A stretch of 64,000 bases of DNA, taken from contig NZ_JBEFZF010000005.1 of the NCBI RefSeq assembly GCF_046524175.1, positions 1 to 64,000 on the forward strand. The letters are read 5' to 3'. Every line of letters begins with the position of its first letter. The stretch's first letter is position 1. A program made the position numbers and the translations under genes. This stretch comes from Spongiivirga sp046524175 (GTDB lineage: Bacteria; Bacteroidota; Bacteroidia; Flavobacteriales; Flavobacteriaceae). A model generated the notes under the pieces. The model ran no database searches, was not told the DNA's origin, and saw only the letters and a list, made by a program, of their open reading frames with translations. Shown here in pieces: positions 62,448 to 64,000 of this stretch.

Positions 62448-64000
62448 TTACCCGTTATTATTATTTAGTTCTCTTGCTTGACCTGCCCAGTCATCACGTT
62501 GTGCTCTACCAGGGAATGAACCGGTAATTGAGTCTAGCAAGTTGTATTCTTTTTCTGTCATTTTACTCACCTGAGCAAAAGTAAAAATCCCGATTTGATT
62601 TAATGTTTTTTCCATTTGAGGACCAATACCCTTTACTTTCTTAAGGTCGTCAGCAGTTTGTGTAGCCGAATCAAAAGTCCCAATACTAGCTAGTAAACTA
62701 TTGGTCATTTCGTCACTACTCTCTGCTACTGCCTCCACCAAGACTTCCTCTTGCTCGACTTTTTCTGTAGGGGTAACAACTGCACCTCCCGAAGTACGAT
62801 CATCTGCACCAGTACCTACTAAACTTTGACCCGAATCTCGCAGATCTTTATACTTATCTCCTGATGATTTTAGAATAGTTTTTACTTCCGCCTGCGCAAT
62901 TACCGGGAATGTTCTTGAGTACAATAAAAATAGTACAAAGAAGAATCCGATAGTACCGATAAATATTCCGATATCAACAAAGGTTGGCTGGAACATGGTC
63001 CAAGAAGATGGAAGGTAATCACGGTGCAACGAGGTTACAATAATCACGAAACGCTCGAACCACATACCGATATTTACGACAATCGAAATAAAGAAAGAGA
63101 ACATGATACTTGTACGCAGTTTCTTAAACCACATAAATTGTGGTGAGAATACATTACAAATCATCATAGACCAATACGCCCAAAGGTAAGGCCCTGTTGC
63201 TCTATTCAAAAATGCATATTGCTCATACTCTACTCCTGAATACCAAGCAACAAATAACTCGGTAATATAGGCTACACCAACAATAGAACCTGTAATCATG
63301 ATTACAATGTTCATTAATTCGATGTGCTGTACTGTAATATAATCTTCCAAATGACATACCTTTCTCATAATAATAAGAAGGGTATTTACCATTGCGAATC
63401 CAGAGAAAATTGCCCCTGCAACGAAGTAAGGCGGGAAGATAGTAGTATGCCAACCTGGAATAACCGAAGTCGCAAAGTCAAACGATACAATGGTGTGTAC
63501 AGAAAGTACAAGTGGTGTAGCAAGACCAGCAAGCACCAATGATACTTCTTCAAAACGCTGCCAATCTTTAGCGCGGCCTGACCAACCAAATGACAAAATA
63601 CTATATACTCTTTTCTGAAATGGCTTAATCGCGCGATCACGAATCATTGCGAAATCGGGCAATAAACCAGTCCACCAAAATACCAATGAAACCGATAAAT
63701 AGGTAGAGATGGCAAATACATCCCAAAGTAGTGGTGAGTTAAAATTCACCCAAAGTGAGCCAAATTGGTTAGGAATGGGAAGTACCCAATATGCTAACCA
63801 CGGGCGACCCATATGAATAATCGGGAACAATCCTGCTTGAATTACCGAGAAAATGGTCATTGCCTCTGCTGAGCGATTGATCGCCATACGCCATTTTTGA
63901 CGGAATAATAACAATACTGCAGAAATAAGTGTACCTGCGTGACCAATACCTACCCACCAAACGAAGTTGGTAATATCCCAAGCCCAGTTAACGGTTGGAT
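62448..64000 (-). CDS. actC: ActC (NrfD-like) with C-terminal HhH domain (5' end outside window)
   Basis: The frame is open through the right edge, and the visible part is about 517 codons. The NrfD/polysulfide-reductase membrane region (to about 350 residues before the end of the TM part) has 'WAYWSMMICNVFSPQFMWFK' and 'GMWFERFVIIVTSLHRDYLP', with quinol-site residues typical of ActC. After a Ser/Glu-rich linker the last 60 residues form a helix-hairpin-helix-type fold: 'KKVKGIGPQMEKTLNQIGI', 'FTFAQVSKMTEKEYNLLD' and 'RAQRDDWAGQARELNN'. It is unusual for the subunit family that I know. Confidence 0.9.
   Translation of the reverse strand, partial: PTVNWAWDITNFVWWVGIGHAGTLISAVLLLFRQKWRMAINRSAEAMTIFSVIQAGLFPIIHMGRPWLAYWVLPIPNQFGSLWVNFNSPLLWDVFAISTYLSVSLVFWWTGLLPDFAMIRDRAIKPFQKRVYSILSFGWSGRAKDWQRFEEVSLVLAGLATPLVLSVHTIVSFDFATSVIPGWHTTIFPPYFVAGAIFSGFAMVNTLLIIMRKVCHLEDYITVQHIELMNIVIMITGSIVGVAYITELFVAWYSGVEYEQYAFLNRATGPYLWAYWSMMICNVFSPQFMWFKKLRTSIMFSFFISIVVNIGMWFERFVIIVTSLHRDYLPSSWTMFQPTFVDIGIFIGTIGFFFVLFLLYSRTFPVIAQAEVKTILKSSGDKYKDLRDSGQSLVGTGADDRTSGGAVVTPTEKVEQEEVLVEAVAESSDEMTNSLLASIGTFDSATQTADDLKKVKGIGPQMEKTLNQIGIFTFAQVSKMTEKEYNLLDSITGSFPGRAQRDDWAGQARELNNNNG

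Noticed and set aside
1..64000. Search by eye for tRNA, rRNA, CRISPR or insertion sequences
   Set aside because: No cloverleaf, regularly spaced repeat or transposase was recognised. A tRNA scan would be decisive; I cannot run one.

Overview
The window is 64 kb of AT-rich bacterial chromosome from a member of the Bacteroidota, most likely a marine or otherwise free-living Flavobacteriaceae. The sequence shows several lineage marks. These include a 2405-residue SprA (type IX secretion/gliding translocon), a PorP/SprF protein beside a PorE-like OmpA protein, an alternative complex III feeding an aa3-type oxidase, two OmpH genes after bamA, and promoter elements of the Bacteroidota type (TAnnTTTG) in place of E. 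coli-like -10 boxes. I saw no rRNA, tRNA, CRISPR array, insertion sequence or prophage block. It reads as ordinary core chromosome with one accessory-looking sugar locus.

Layout. 1-2129 (minus) is the N-terminal part of a secreted leucine-rich-repeat/Ig-like surface protein that runs off the left edge. 2305-3483 is a glutaryl-CoA dehydrogenase-type enzyme. 3904-6815 (minus) is a PorP/SprF plus PorE-like pair. 7486-11738 (minus) is a tightly packed six-gene run from hemW through a cyclase-family enzyme, DUF4260, DUF4230, an ATP-grasp enzyme and a YjbR protein. 11847-14356 holds a TrmH methyltransferase, a FolK-deoxynucleoside kinase fusion and murI. 14420-21800 (minus) is the envelope block CBS protein, nadK, DUF6089 protein, uppS, bamA, ompH, ompH. 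21893-30264 (plus) runs pdxJ, hydrolase, FadL-type porin, SGNH lipoprotein, small membrane protein, tig, clpP, clpX. 30489-40741 (minus) is maeB, ruvA, sprA. 40825-49207 is a disaccharide locus. 49224-56765 is a mixture of queG, a Nat-type ABC exporter, a TlpA-like lipoprotein, a P450 and ruvB. 56899-64000 (minus) is the respiratory block actC-D-E-F, coxB, coxA.

How the genes work together. The disaccharide locus combines a divergent LacI regulator, an SGLT-type sodium symporter, an MFS transporter, a cytosolic trehalase, a second (alpha/alpha)6-type glycosidase and a PfkB sugar kinase. It looks like uptake and cytosolic splitting of trehalose and perhaps sucrose. The most unusual single gene is the trehalase: it matches fungal neutral trehalases, including their N-terminal EF-hand-like calcium loop, rather than the usual bacterial TreA/TreF type. 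The respiratory block passes electrons from menaquinol through ACIII cytochromes to cytochrome c oxidase. Its actC carries a C-terminal helix-hairpin-helix domain, and two subunits carry His-rich soluble segments. The envelope block joins lipid-carrier synthesis (uppS), the outer-membrane protein insertase (bamA) and periplasmic chaperones (ompH). The three surface-secretion genes (sprA, porP-like, porE-like) and the LRR protein point to a type IX secretion lifestyle.

Intergenic DNA contains several inverted repeats and terminators, listed below. The most notable are a nested 12-bp-stem hairpin between bamA and ompH, an inverted repeat overlapping the maeB promoter, and a perfect 16-bp palindrome between clpP and clpX.
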